Of a stretch of DNA of 64,000 nt, positions 24,905 to 37,758 are shown piece after piece. The position numbers and the translations under genes were made by a program. Position 1 is the first letter of the stretch, and the number at the start of each line of letters is the position of its first letter. The stretch lies in the NCBI GenBank assembly GCA_016758965.1, contig JAEPRB010000025.1, positions 62,001-126,000 on the forward strand, written 5' to 3'. Source of the DNA: Circinella minor (Eukaryota; Mucoromycota; Mucoromycetes; Mucorales; Lichtheimiaceae). The notes beneath the pieces were generated by a model. That model was not told where the DNA came from, ran no database searches, and was given only the letters and a program-made list of their open reading frames with translations.

Positions 24905-25052
24905 GTTGCATATATCATTTAGCTCCTCATTTACTATAAAGTTTGTTAGTTTTTATTTTATAATTAACTTCATTGGAATTAACTTGTTAATTTACACAAA
25001 AAAAAAGCACTAGCATTTAACAAGAACCATCCTCAAAAATATATTATAGAAA

Positions 25053-27060
25053 ATGGAATCAACCAAAGTACGAGCAGGAACAAGAAAATATGAAGAAGAG
25101 TTACAAGACGCGTGGGATATGATAGCATTTGATCCAGAAGACCCAACAGGATATCTTACTGCTGGTTATTGCTATAAAGACCAAAGAAAACAAGAAAAAG
25201 CAATCCATGTTTTTAACATGGGCTTAAAACAAGTTTCAGTAACCCACTATAATTATGATGCATTACGTCAAAGAAAACAAGAAGCAAAATCACGTAAAAC
25301 CAAGCGTGTTGATATTTTGAGTCAACTTCCACTCGAAATTACACATCATATTATTGATAATTTTGATCAAGAATCAATCACACTTTATTCACGTATATGT
25401 TCATCTTGGCGTAATATTATTCTTAAACATTCTAAATACTGGGAGCGAATGACAATTGCTGGATGGGAATATGGACATAGTACTTTATTACCGTTCATGC
25501 TTTTATCTTCGGTCAGTCAATATGTACAAGAAATTGTAGTATTTATTATTAATAGCGCACGAGTAGCAACACTATTCAAGGTTTTTCAAACCGCCAACTT
25601 TTCAAAAATCCGATTATTAAAGATTGTACCACAAAGATGTCTTTCAATAAGTAAATGATAATAACACGATGAAGTAATAAGAAAAAAAACATTCAGATCG
25701 AATTATTCATTTTTTTTGGTGTAATATAAAAATGAATTAGGGCTTCTTTCAATTCCTACTTCATATGCAGAGTTGCTTTCCGCCTTGAATCCGATTTCCA
25801 AGACATTAACGACCCTGGATCTAGCATTGGAAACCAAGAGTACCAATCTTCCGAAGCTGTCTGATATTCTCAATATTAGTGGTAAACTTACAACATTACG
25901 ATATATTGTTAAATCTGATAACCCAGTATTCATACCGACTACAGTAACAGCACAACAAAAAACATTGTTAAAAGAACTTGTATTATTTTCAGAGAATAAA
26001 AGAAGACAAAATGAATAGCACCGAACTACAAAAACGTTTGAACCATGCGCCATATATTTCGCGTTTAGCCGTTGTAAACTGTGATGACAGCATTTATACA
26101 GCAATTCAAACTCATGGTCACAACATCAATGAACTTTACATAAATCATAGGGAAACCAACTTTCCTCGTTTTTCATTCAGCAAAATGTCAAATAACTTTG
26201 ATAAAGCTCTATTGGGTAATAATTCACCTGGTTTAATACATATTCAAGTTTTTTTTACTTTGCTTCAGCATACTCCTTATTACAGTTAATTAAACACCAT
26301 CACCATACATTATCTTCTTTATCGATTTCTTTTGACAAGGATGCAAGAAATAGTGACCGCGATTGGAAACATTGGGCAAACGTTTTATCTTTATTTCCAC
26401 TGACAAATTTGACCCATCTAGCGTTGACCGAACCTCAAAAAAATGCTTCTTTGTTCAGTAGATATATATTACCTCTAACCAACAACAACAACAACCAGCA
26501 AATTCTCAATTTACAATCCTTGTCGCTCTATGTTGACACTATGATTTCAAATAATGTATTGGATGCTATCGCTGTAATGTCCAAATTAACAGCTCTTAAT
26601 TTATTGAATTGTCGCTTTGATTCTAATAAATTACACGAGATATTGAATCTATTTAAGAGACGAAGTGACAACAGCATTATTACATCCAAAAAATCAACAA
26701 GAATAACAACATCCATCAAGGCACCAGCATCATCATTGTTAACAAAGTTAAAGATTTCTTTAACTGGGAATAGTAGACTGAATGATAATATCCTTTTGAC
26801 TGTTTCTAAAATCAAGAGTTTGGTTAATCTTACAATTGCCCACGAAAATGGAAATAATGAAGTTTTTAAAGCATTTATACAAAATGTTGCTAAATCAACG
26901 GTACTCGAGAATTTCGAAATCAGGAGTCCAAAGATCGATGACGGTGGGTGACTTGAAAACTTTCTTTATATACTATTTTAAAACGTTACGGTATCTTGGG
27001 GTTGACTCTAATAATTTGATTTCTGATGGGATATGGGATATTAACCTCAGGATATTATAA
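25053..27060 (+). pseudogene. TPR/F-box/LRR-like protein, copy 2 (frameshifted)
   Basis: Exon 1 (25053-25650) gives the same N-terminus as copy 1 and keeps the full F-box (ILSQLPLEITHHIIDNFDQ...CSSWRNIIL). A GTAAAT...ATTAG intron leads in frame to exon 2 at 25741 (LLSIPTSYAELLSALNP). The frame then breaks at about 26000, in an A/G-rich stretch where one net base is gained against copy 1, and again at an eight-T run near 26249. A third break occurs near 26930-26945, after which the frame reading GDLKTFFIYYF...LRYLGVDS continues to 27060. Between breaks the LRR-like region is well preserved (LTNLTHLALTEPQ, LLNCRFDSNKLHEIL). The lesions could be real decay or homopolymer errors in the sequence; three independent breaks favour decay. 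The F-box domain alone is still expressible. Confidence 0.78.
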
Positions 27061-28026
27061 TACCTCTTTATCTTCGATTTAATATAGATGACTCAATAAT
27101 TTGAAAAGATAAAATTGTACAGGAGAGGATGATTGAGAAGGATTATCTTTTATTATTCATTGCTGTTGAATTATATTGACTGGACATACGAAATATTAGT
27201 ATGAATTGATATATAATTAAAAGAAAAGAATACATACGTAGTAGCGCATATATACTACTAGCTGAAAATTAATTAAAAGTTATTATTACGTATTATGTAT
27301 TATTATTACTAAACCTTTTTATTATTCCACATTGTTATGTATGATAACACCTTGAACTATATTTTTTTTCTGTACCACCTTAATTCTTTTTAAAAGGGGA
27401 GGAAGTTTTCTTTTTAAAGATGAAACAAGCAAGACATTTCATTATTCTATTCGAAATATGTATACAATATCTTTTATACTAAGTATTAAATGACTTATAT
27501 ATGTTATTTAATATTAAACACCTTTATAAAAAATGATCTGTATAGGACAATGATGGATTTATGGGTTTATATCAAAATAAAAATATATATTTCACCAGTA
27601 AATTTATAACACGTAGCGTTTGAATATATCACCGGGACTACCCATTATATATATTTTACCAAGATAAAAAGTTGACAATGTTATTATATGAACATGTGAT
27701 TATTTGTTTATTATTCTAATAAAAACCTGTCAAAAAAATACAGTAAATATATTTCAAGTAGTAGACAATGTTAAATATGTTTTTCTTTTTCTTCCTAATA
27801 GCCTTCTCTTTTTAAATAGAAAAAAAAAGAGTTTTTTTTAAGTTTATGCTGTGTTGTATAAAAAAAACCCCATTCATCAATTCGGAGTCAAAGCAGTTTT
27901 CTCGGTTTGCTACATGATAGAAAAAAAAAACCCCATCAAAATAAAAAAAAAAAATCAAGAGCGGAACAAGTAATTCCTATTTTAGATTTTTAAAGATTTC
28001 ACGTGAACCCGTGCGATCCCTGAACC
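26920..28026 (+). repeat. Right arm of the ~1.1 kb inverted repeat
   Basis: Reverse-complement counterpart of 16263-17335. It starts inside the C-terminal codons of F-box copy 2, covers its 3' flank and ends at the TGAACC sequence near 28021-28026. The two arms face each other across about 9.6 kb containing NHP2, YIP1, TFIIB, DBF4 and F-box copy 2. The right arm ends only about 210 nt before the CHO2 start codon, so it contributes to or abuts that promoter. Confidence 0.85.
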
Positions 28027-28085
28027 GTGCAACCAACTTGCGGGGGCACATACAGATTTTTTATGGTATTTTGGGTTTATGTGAG

Positions 28086-28088
<3 letters not shown>

Positions 28089-28116
<28 letters not shown>
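28089..28116. repeat. (CT)n microsatellite in the CHO2 promoter
   Basis: Uninterrupted CT dinucleotide tract of 14 units about 120 nt upstream of the CHO2 ATG, within a pyrimidine-rich leader. Confidence 0.9.
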
Positions 28117-28119
<3 letters not shown>

Positions 28120-28236
28120 TTTCTTCCCCACCCTTTCTTTTTTTTTTTTATATATATATTCTACTTTCTGTTCAACCAGACCTTTTTTAAAAAAAACAAA
28201 AAAAAAAAAAGAAGCAAAAGAGCAAAAAAAAAAAAA

Positions 28237-31200
28237 ATGAGTGTTGATTCGGAGCTTCGCCATCGTCAAACGGTGCCATCGTCAGATAATGAACAAGAAA
28301 AAAATAGTAACCGTTTATCACAATTATCTTCAACATCTTCGTCTTCTTCTGATTATGATATGAATAAAACAACCCGTTTTTCATATGGAAAGACACCTGA
28401 TGGGAAAGGTATTATATTATTCTTTTTTTTTTAATTATAACATGAATAAAAAAGTGAGACTACAAAAAAAAAAAATAACTTTTTACCCTAATAAAAAAAA
28501 AAAAATTAAATATAGTATTTCGCGTACCTGGCACGCGTGATATGGTGACTGCATTATTGAACCCCAAAGAAAAAAAGAGTTTTTTTGATCTCATCACACT
28601 GGGTACCATGGGTATTGAAGTGGTGTTATTCTTTACTTTACCAACTTGGCTTAAACAAATTTTATTTATCTTTGTTTTCCTTTTTTGGCGATTGGCTTAT
28701 AATGCTGGTTTGGGTGCATTATTAAAATATCAAAGTGATAGTTGTGGTTTAGTTCATATGGCTAAAAAATATAAGATTTTTGATCAAGAAGCTAACCCCA
28801 AAGCTTATCGTTGGCTTAAGACTCAGTTGAGCATGAAAATGGGTGATGATTATGATTTTGCTGTAAGTTATTTTTTTTTTTTTGGGTATTGAGTGCGGTG
28901 TTTTTTTTTTTCAGAGTTAGAATGAATGTCCGAATCTCTTTAACTTATTATTGTATTACAATCTAAATGAGGAAGAAAAATATATGGGTTTAATATGTGT
29001 AATGAGAGAGAGAAAGAGAAAGAGAAAGAGATAAACTAATGGAAATTCATTATACATACCCTTTTTTTTAGACATCTCCTATTGAATATAATACTTGGTT
29101 ATTATATCGTCAATTGGTTGACTTGATTTTAATGAATGATTTCACTTCTTATATTTTGTTTACTTTATCTTGGTTCAATTTGTCTCCACAATCATCCTTC
29201 ATTTTTGGTGATGCATTAAGATGGACAGGAGGTTTATTTATGATCCTATTCAACATTTGGGTCAAACTTGATGCTCAACGTGTTGTCAAGGATTTTGCAT
29301 GGTGTAAGTATAATTTACTTTATAAATAATACCGGGGATAGGGGGAGGGAGGGTTGTAATTCAATGATCAAGTCGAAATAGAAAGGGAGAGGGGGGGAGA
29401 GATACGACTGTTATGTTAGTATAAAATAATATTGACAATAATGTAATTTTTTTTATAGATTGGGGTGATTTCTTCTTTTTAATTGAACAATCATTGACTT
29501 TTGATGGTGTATTTGAGATGGCTCCTCATCCCATGTATTCAGTGGGTTATATTGGTTATTATGGTTTATCTTTGATGAGTGCAAGTTATACTGTTCTTTT
29601 TGTTAGTATTGCTGCACATGCACTTCAATTCGCATTCTTGGTTTATGTCGAAACTCCACGTAAGTGTTTCACATTTTGTTTATATGCATTAAAACTTTTT
29701 TCTAGAAAATTTTCTTCTTTTTTAACTTATTTTTTTGGTTGTTTAGATATCGATAAAACATATAATCCACCCACGCTTCCTAAACGCCAACCTGCAGTAG
29801 ATGGTCCTGTTTCTTCAGATGAAGATGCACCTATTATCAATTCTACATTGGATAAGAATGCTACACGCGATTTCTATTCTTATTATTTCCGTCGTGATTT
29901 GATTGTTTTCAAAAATTTTGATTTATGTCGTTCCACTGATTTGGCTTCTGCTGCTCTTATGACTTATTCATTTATCACTCCTTTAATTATCGGTGGTAAA
30001 GCAGGTGTTACATTTGCTATTGGACAAGCCATCTTTTGGCGTATCTTCCATTCTTATGGTCTTGGTGCTTTATTAAATGCTCAATCTCAAAATAAGTTAT
30101 TTACTCGCCATTTTGTTAAATGGGGAGGTGGTGTTGATCAAGCTTTTGCCAATTGGAAAAGTATTTATAACTTATCTTTGTGTATGACTTATATTACTTT
30201 CTTTGTCGCTTGTTGGGAAATGTATTCTCTTCCAAATAACTGGACTTATGGTTTGACTTTGTTACGACATACCCTTGGTTTGTTTTTCATTTCTTTGCAT
30301 ATTTGGACATCTGTATCAATTTATGAAGTTCTCGGTGATCATGGATGGTAAATATATATTTTATAAGAAAATAAAAATAATAAGTGGGAAGGAGAAGGAG
30401 AGAAAAAAAGAGTTCTTAAACATGATTGTTTGACGACTAATTTTTTTTTTTTTTTTGGTTATACTTTTCAATATAATAATTAGGTTCTATGGTGATTTCT
30501 TTATGGATGATCAACAACCTACACTTATTTACTCTGGTATTTATCGATACTTGAATAATCCTGAAAAGATTGTAGGTCATATGGCTATTTGGGGTATGAC
30601 TTTAATGGCCAATAGTTGGGCTATTTATGCTCTTGCTTTGTTTTCCCAAGTTTCTACTTTCTTATTCTTGAATTATGTTGAAGCTCCTCATATGCGTAAA
30701 CTTTATGGTAATCAAATCCGTAAGGAAGCTGGTTTGACCAAGACATTGAAATCTGCTGCTATTGCCTTACCTAATGCTTTACCCGATAAATTCCATCAAG
30801 AAGTCAGCAAGTTAATTCGTGAAACCGCTGAGCTGCAGGCAGCTGTGAATACTACCAAGAACGTTGAACGTATTGTCAAAGAAATGGTTGAAAAAGTTGA
30901 AAAAACGGCTGAAGAAACGGCTGGTGCTGTAGGTGATATGGTAGAAGCTGCTCGTCCTAAATTACAAGAAGTATTAGAAGAAACCAAGACTTTATTAGAA
31001 ACTTCTCGTTCCCGTTTGATTCATCCTTTGGTTGATAATAATATTGGTACTTATGATTTAAGTCGTTATTCCATCGATATTAAAACGACAAGCAATAATG
31101 AAGAATCAGGAGGAGGAATTACATTGGGTCATCCTATTCAAGTAGCTTGGACTGCCCCTGAAAATCATGGTGAACGTGATTGGATTGGTATTTATAAAGT

Positions 31201-31813
31201 GACAGCAAATAAACATCGTCATATTACAAATATTAGTTCGCGTGGTCATTGGCAATGGACAACAACGGAACAAGGAAAAACACAAGGTACATTAAACTTT
31301 AAGGGAACTCAATTGCCATGGAAAGCAGGTACCTATGAATTCAGATATCATCATGATGGCAAGCATAATGTCATGGCACGTAGTGTAGCATTTGAAATTG
31401 TTGCACCCAAAGCACCTGCTGTACAAGATCGTGATGCAGTAGAACGTTGTATGCTTCGACTGATTCAAAATGTACTTGGTAATGATCCTGAACGTATGCC
31501 AATGACACCTGTTGATGAATATATTGGAATGGGTGAAAATGAAGCACAACGTATTGCTTATACTATCAAACTTATGTATGGTGTCGAATTTGCTTGGGAA
31601 ATCATTTTAGCTGATAAATGTGTGGCACGACTGACAAAACGAATCAATCATGCTTTGGATGCTTTGGCACCCTTTTCTTCCGTTATGGAAGAAAAGAAAG
31701 CAAATGGTCCTATTGTATCTTCATCTAGTCCTTCCTCTCAACCATCAAAAAGCAATGCTTCTTGTAGTCCTTCTTTGATGTCTAAAGTATCTGGTGATTC
31801 TACAATTTATTGA
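28237..31813 (+). CDS. Phosphatidylethanolamine N-methyltransferase (Cho2)
   Basis: Six exons: 28237-28408, 28516-28862, 29072-29303, 29459-29659, 29747-30347 and 30484-31813; 960 aa, close to other fungal Cho2 proteins. It catalyses the first SAM-dependent methylation of phosphatidylethanolamine on the way to phosphatidylcholine, in the ER membrane. Family blocks include [10 protein letters not shown], the [22 protein letters not shown] methyltransferase motif, and its second copy around [22 protein letters not shown]. About ten hydrophobic segments are visible. The C-terminus has a long charged helical part (residues about 620-700) and a soluble beta-rich domain ([14 protein letters not shown] ... 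[10 protein letters not shown] ... [13 protein letters not shown]) typical of Cho2. The 87-nt intron 4 is a multiple of three and has no stop, so its retention would add 29 residues without truncation. Confidence 0.95.
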
Positions 31814-34412
31814 TTTACCCTCACTTTTATTACAATTATTACTACCACCCCTCTCTAAAAAAAATTACAACCTTTTTTCTTTCTTCCTCCATTTCATTTG
31901 TCATTATACTTTTTTTATATACACATATTTACATACAGATACATACATACATTACATATATACTCCCACACACACACACACACACACACATTTATATATA
32001 TATATACTCGTTTCCATACAACTTTTATATATAATTTCCTTCTCCCTTTTTCCTTCTTCTACTACTCTCGTTTGATTGATTGATTTTATTATTATTTTAT
32101 TTATTTATTATTTTTTTTTACAAAATAAGAATCTCTCTTTTGTATGTAGATCGTATTTTTTTTTCATGTGTCTGGGACGCTGAGTATGTTTTAAAACATA
32201 AACAAAGAACAAAAAAGATGAAGCTAAAGTTGATAATAGGAGGGTTTTTTTTTTTTTTTTTTTTGTAAAAGTCGTGTTTTATACTACCTATCACATCTAA
32301 ATAACTCTTTTTGTCAGCTCTACTGATATGGTGAAAACTCAAGTTTTTGTGGTTTGGATAGCAGGTTAATTTGTTAATATGTGCCTCTCTATGATTCCAT
32401 ACATAAGTTCTCTGCTAATAGGATATACTTATTTCCTCGTGACATAATTCTCTATTTATGAGGGTTTAATTGTATAGTAACCTAGTTGATTTGATACTTA
32501 TATTGTATATAACATAAATATACTCTATTGTCAAGAGTTGCTATGATTTAATATTAGGTCAACCAGTTGTTTAAATACGTGCAAAGGAATAATACACTAC
32601 AAAAACAATCATTAGTGAGAATTCAATAAAAAAATTTTTTATAAATATATGCCTACGTAGTCCAAGTAGTGTTCGTAAAAGAAACTGCTACGTATTGAAA
32701 TTTGACTTTTATATGTATGACAAGTCTTCACAGCCTTACGGGATGGAATAAAAATGAGATTGTGAGCATACATATTCTGTTTTTTAGTTATTTTTTTACC
32801 TCTCACTCTTTGGTAAATGATTCGCTCCTTTACAACACATACGTAATAATGTGGTATTTGTCTTTTTTTCAGTGGTTGTTTTTCACTTCTATCCACATTA
32901 TATTATATTCGTAAATATTCTTCTCATTCCATATTGGCAAGGATGTCATCACAATGACGCTGGGTTGCAGTTCAATCTTCCATTTTACGCTAAAAACTAC
33001 TATTTATCTTCCTATTATTAAAATGCTGCCCAAAATTCATGGACTAGCCATGATAGGAATAATTCGTAAAATATTTACTTTATCAAAATAATACATCATT
33101 TGATATAGTATAAATATCTTTACTATTACAACATGAATAGATCACAAGTATACCTTTTTTTTTTGTTATTTTCATGCTTATAAGATGTTTGGCCTTTATA
33201 GTATTATTAATTTCTTTCCCCCCCCCACCAAAAAAAAAAAAAAACTTTGTTTGCTTATTTTTTATGAATTTGTGTATAATTGAGCAGTCGAGGTATGATA
33301 CTTGCTGAAAAAAAAAGAATAACACGCTCATAGTCAAAACAACTAGATGTAATCAAAAGATCCTTTAATTTGATTAAGAGTTCGGCTATAGAGTCATTTT
33401 GGCCAGAGGGTCTCATATTATTAATATTAATTTGTTCTGATTAAAGCAAAGGATAATAGATTTATTTTTTTTATTTTTTCACCCAGGAAGCTATATTGTT
33501 TGTTGAAATGTTGCCGTTGTTGAGGTGGTAAATTGTTGCTATGGAAATTGTTGCCTATTTAGTGTTGAAAGTAGTAGAAGCCCTTAAATGGAATGTTTTA
33601 GTAATATACTTCTATGGGTGCATTTTTTTTCTTAAGCTATTAATAAAAAACAATCTTTTGGTCACCATGAACCCATTCTAAGGTTCATTATCTACTTAAA
33701 AAGAGATCACGTCTTTGATCAAGATATATATATATATATATATATAATTTGTTGTCAGGATACAGTTTTGAAGGATTGTGTAACAAAACCAAATATATAT
33801 GATATGATGAAAGAGACCCCAATGTCAAAACGACATTATGTTCGTTGGCTGTTCTGTAACTTGCCAAGATAAAAAAAAAAAAAAGACCTTCCTCCGTTTA
33901 GTTCGACAAATGGGGAATTCGTGTCACGTCAAGTTTTGAAAAAAGTAAGGTGCACCAACCATCTTGATACACAACTCCGGACCACAACTAACAACAAGAG
34001 ATCACCATGTTTAATCGGATTTCCACACATGCTTTTTCTATTCCAGGTGATCTGAAACAAATTACCACTGATTCGTTACCAACCATTGTACATTAAAGAT
34101 CTACCAGACTCACCCACCCACTTACACACAAATATAAGCACATAGAAATAAAAAAAAATAAAAAAATAAAGCTCAGGACCTATCGCTTCGTTTCCGGTGT
34201 TATACCACACTATTTTAGATTCTTTTCCGTTTATCTCTTCTATTCACTTCTTTTCCTTGTTCTCTCTCCCTCTGTCTCTCTCTCGTCACCACTATCACTC
34301 GTCTCCTACAACTCCCCTTCCCCCCTTTTTTTTCGCTCACTTTTTTTTTTCTTTCTCTCTACCTCCCCTTCTCATTCGTTAATTTGTTGTACATTTTAAT
34401 TTATAAGAAAGA
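31814..34412. other. CHO2-transporter spacer
   Basis: 2.6 kb without a recognised gene. Contains (CA)n near 31969-31990, (TA)n near 33724-33747, a C-run near 33219-33227 and mixed A/T homopolymers. The last ~300 nt are pyrimidine-rich and probably the transporter promoter. A 29-codon frame with a good start context lies at 34007-34096; it could be an upstream ORF if transcription starts far enough out, but nothing else supports it. Confidence 0.5.
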
Positions 34413-36638
34413 ATGTCAGGGTATCAACGAATAGAAACAACAGATAGTATAACTGGTTCGTCCATTGTTTCACAACCCTCGACATCGATCTTTTCATCAA
34501 CAGACCCTAATCAACAACAATTAACAGCAACAGGATCTTCTTATCCAGATGATCAACGACCTCTTTTATCTTCTGCAAATACTTCACTTTATCAAAATGA
34601 CGATCCCGAAATACTTTATGAAGAAAGTCCACCATCAGCTTCTCCAATAAGTTGTTCTGTTAATCTTGTCAATACTATTTTAGGCACAGGTTTACTTGCT
34701 ATGGTACTGTATATAAAGTATATATATATATATATATATTTATATTATATTATTAAAAAGAAAAAAAGAAGGAAGAAATGAAGTGGATTTTGGGGATGAT
34801 GATTGTAGTAGTTTTGAATTGGATATATATATTATCAATAATATTAATTATAAAAATATTTTTAGCCAGCCGCATTAGCATCGGTAGGCTTAATACCAGG
34901 TATTATGGTTGTTTTCCTATCAGCAATTACATCAGGATTAGGATTATACTTTTTATCTCGTTGTGCAGCACGTACAGATGGACGAAATGCATCATTCTTT
35001 GCTATTTCTAAATTGACGTGGCCAAATCTTGCTATATTTTTTGATTTGGCTATCGCTATCAAATGCTTTGGAGTAGCAGTGAGTTATTTGATTATCATTG
35101 GTGATCTTATGCCTCAGGTACGTTCTATAAAATAGTTTTCTATTCTCTTAATGGTTATATATAATATTTTTTATACATATATAAACAAAATAACTCATAT
35201 ATAACATCACTTTACATTATATGTACATGATTGTTTTTCATATATATATATATATTATGTTTGTGTGTGTGTGTGTGTAAATAATGATGTATTAGGTAAT
35301 GGCATCGTTCTCTGAGCAAGGATCTGTACAAGACCAAATCTTGTTAGATAGACGTTTTTGGATTACTGTTTTTATGGCAATTGCTATACTTCCTCTTAGT
35401 TTCTTGAGAAAGCTGGACTCTCTCAAATATACCAGTGTAGTTGCCTTATTCGCTGTTGTTTATCTTTGTGCCATTGTCGTTTATTATTTTTTTACATCAT
35501 TACCTATTCCTCCATCAGGTGAACCATTACCAGAACCTGTTATTGAGCTTTTTAGTTTTAGTACTGCATTTTTTAGACGATTACCCGTTTTTATCTTTGC
35601 TTTTACATGTCATCAAAATGTAAGTTTTATCTATTTTTCCCGGAGAGAGAGGGAGGGGAGGAAAAGAATTAAAAGAAAAAACAAATCTAATAATAGTTTT
35701 CAATTTTTGTTGTTGTTGTTGCAATTGGTGGGGCGTATATAGATATTTTCGGTTTATAATGAATTAAAAAATAATAGTCAATATCAAGTAACCAAAGTAA
35801 TTACTTCATCGATTGGAAGTGCTGCTGGAGTTTATCAAGCTATTGGTATCATGGGTTATTTAACTTTTGGTAAAACTGTACTTAGCAATGTTATTCTCGA
35901 ATGTAAGTAAAATACATAATTTAATCTCAACAGGCATCTATGTTTTGGTTACCGAGTAAAAAAAAAAAAAATTAACAATTTAGGGGCAAAGAGAGTATTT
36001 GTTTCGAAGGAATCTAAAAAGAAAGAAAAGAAAAGAAAGAAATTAATTTTATTATAAATATATATTATTATTATTAGATCCTCAAAGTGCATTTGTTGCA
36101 GGTGGACGTTTAGCTATTGTAATTTTAGTTGTTTTTAGTTACCCTCTTCAAGCACATCCATGTCGTGCTTCTCTTGATAAAATTTTAGCATGGCGATCAC
36201 CTGAAGCACGTGGATTAAAAGTACCTCCTCCTCCATCAGCATTAAAATATTTTATCATGACAACAACTATTCTTGTTGGTAGTTATTTAATTGCTATTAC
36301 AGTAACTGAATTGGATTTGGTAAGTTCAATTATATAAATTTGACGTATGCATTTATCTGCTGTGCAAAAAAAAAAAAAAAAGGATGGGGGATAAAAAAAA
36401 ATTAAGAAGATTTTTGACATGGCTAATTGATATTATTATTTAGGTATTGGCATTTGTTGGATCTACAGGTTCTACAACAATTTCGTTCATTTTGCCTGGA
36501 ATCTTTTATTATAAGATCCATGAAAATGATCCTTGGAAACCAGGCAAAATTGCAGCCGTATGTTTAGCTGTTTATGGTATTTTGGTAATGAGTATTTGTT
36601 TGACATTTAATATCCTCAACGTAGTTGATCATGAATAA
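34413..36638 (+). CDS. Amino acid transporter, Avt5/6/7-like (AAAP/SLC38 family)
   Basis: Six exons: 34413-34703, 34866-35117, 35296-35619, 35743-35902, 36078-36319 and 36444-36638; 487 aa. A Ser/Thr-rich cytosolic N-terminus of about 75 residues precedes the first membrane segment, SPISCSVNLVNTILGTGLLAMPAALASVGLIPG, the hallmark of the AAAP family. About eleven hydrophobic helices follow, including RRLPVFIFAFTCHQNIFSVYNEL and GSTGSTTISFILPGIFYYKI, motifs shared by yeast Avt5-7 and animal SLC38 proteins. Yeast members export neutral and acidic amino acids from the vacuole; a vacuolar location here is inferred. All introns keep the frame and have GTAAGT- or GTACNT-type donors. Confidence 0.92.
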
Positions 36639-37758
36639 AACAAACAAAAAGTAGGAGAAAATGAAAGTCCAGAAGCTTTTTTCTTCCCCACCCCCTTACT
36701 TATTACACATATTGTATCTTCCTTCTTTTGATATATATACACATCTGCCTTTCTTATTACATCTTCTCCTATCTCCCTCTATCTTCTTTCGTATCGTTTA
36801 ATAATATTAGTTATACCTTCATTGAGTCTTTACAAAGAGATCATTGGGTTATAAAATTGTTCTTTCCCCTTTTAATTTTTTTCTGGCATAGAGTTCTTTA
36901 GCTATACATAACACACTTAATTTTCTGTTTTTCTTGCAGAATACCTTTTTTTTTTTTCTTTCTTTTTCTCTTTATCAAACTTCTTATCTTGGTCAATCAC
37001 ATATTATTTTCTATTAATAAAAAAAAAGAACAAGAAAGCTTATACACAGATAATCATTGTTAGATAATATAAAAAAAAAATGAGACTTTTTGTTATATAA
37101 TATATATATAGTCAATATAATACCTTTGTACTATTTGTTTTTTTTTTTTAAAAAAAAAAAAGAACAATGAACTTTTTAAGACATATTAAAACATATACGG
37201 TTTATAAGTAATTTTCGACAACCTGTTACATAAATGATTGTATATTCTTTCTCGCTTGCTCTCTGTTTCTCTTTGTATATTTATTTATACGTAAGATGAA
37301 CAGAACAATATTTTTTTTTGTTCACTTTGATAGACCCGGGTCACCCTAAGTAAAATCAACAACAATAGTAATTACATCAATATTTACTTGAAAGTTTGTC
37401 TATAATCTGATGACCTGTACATTTTCTTTTATTTTCTTGCTCACTTGAAGAAAAAGACAAGGAGTCAATTCATTTTTTTTTCTTTTGGTATGTTGTGCGA
37501 CTGTTGGATTCAAGAAAGATGACAATGACAAATATGAAGAATGGGTTTTCATGAATTATGATCCATGCTAATTATCGATAGGATATGGATATCTATATAC
37601 ATATATAAAGAACGTTTCATTATTTATTTCCATTTTTCAATATTACGTCTTTTTTTTCACCACTTTTTTTTCATTTACTTCACATTAATTACTATTATAA
37701 AACACAGTAAACATTATTATATTCTCTTTTATTTCTTACATTTATTATTGTATCAATC
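36639..37758. other. Spacer between transporter and SANT protein genes
   Basis: 1.1 kb, T-rich, with long T and A runs near 36949-36958 and 37140-37160. No coding potential seen. The final 150 nt are T-rich and precede the SANT gene. Confidence 0.5.

Noticed and set aside
34007..34096. 29-codon frame with good start context upstream of the transporter
   Set aside because: No evidence that it is on the transcript; the pyrimidine-rich probable promoter lies downstream of it. Kept only as a possible upstream ORF.
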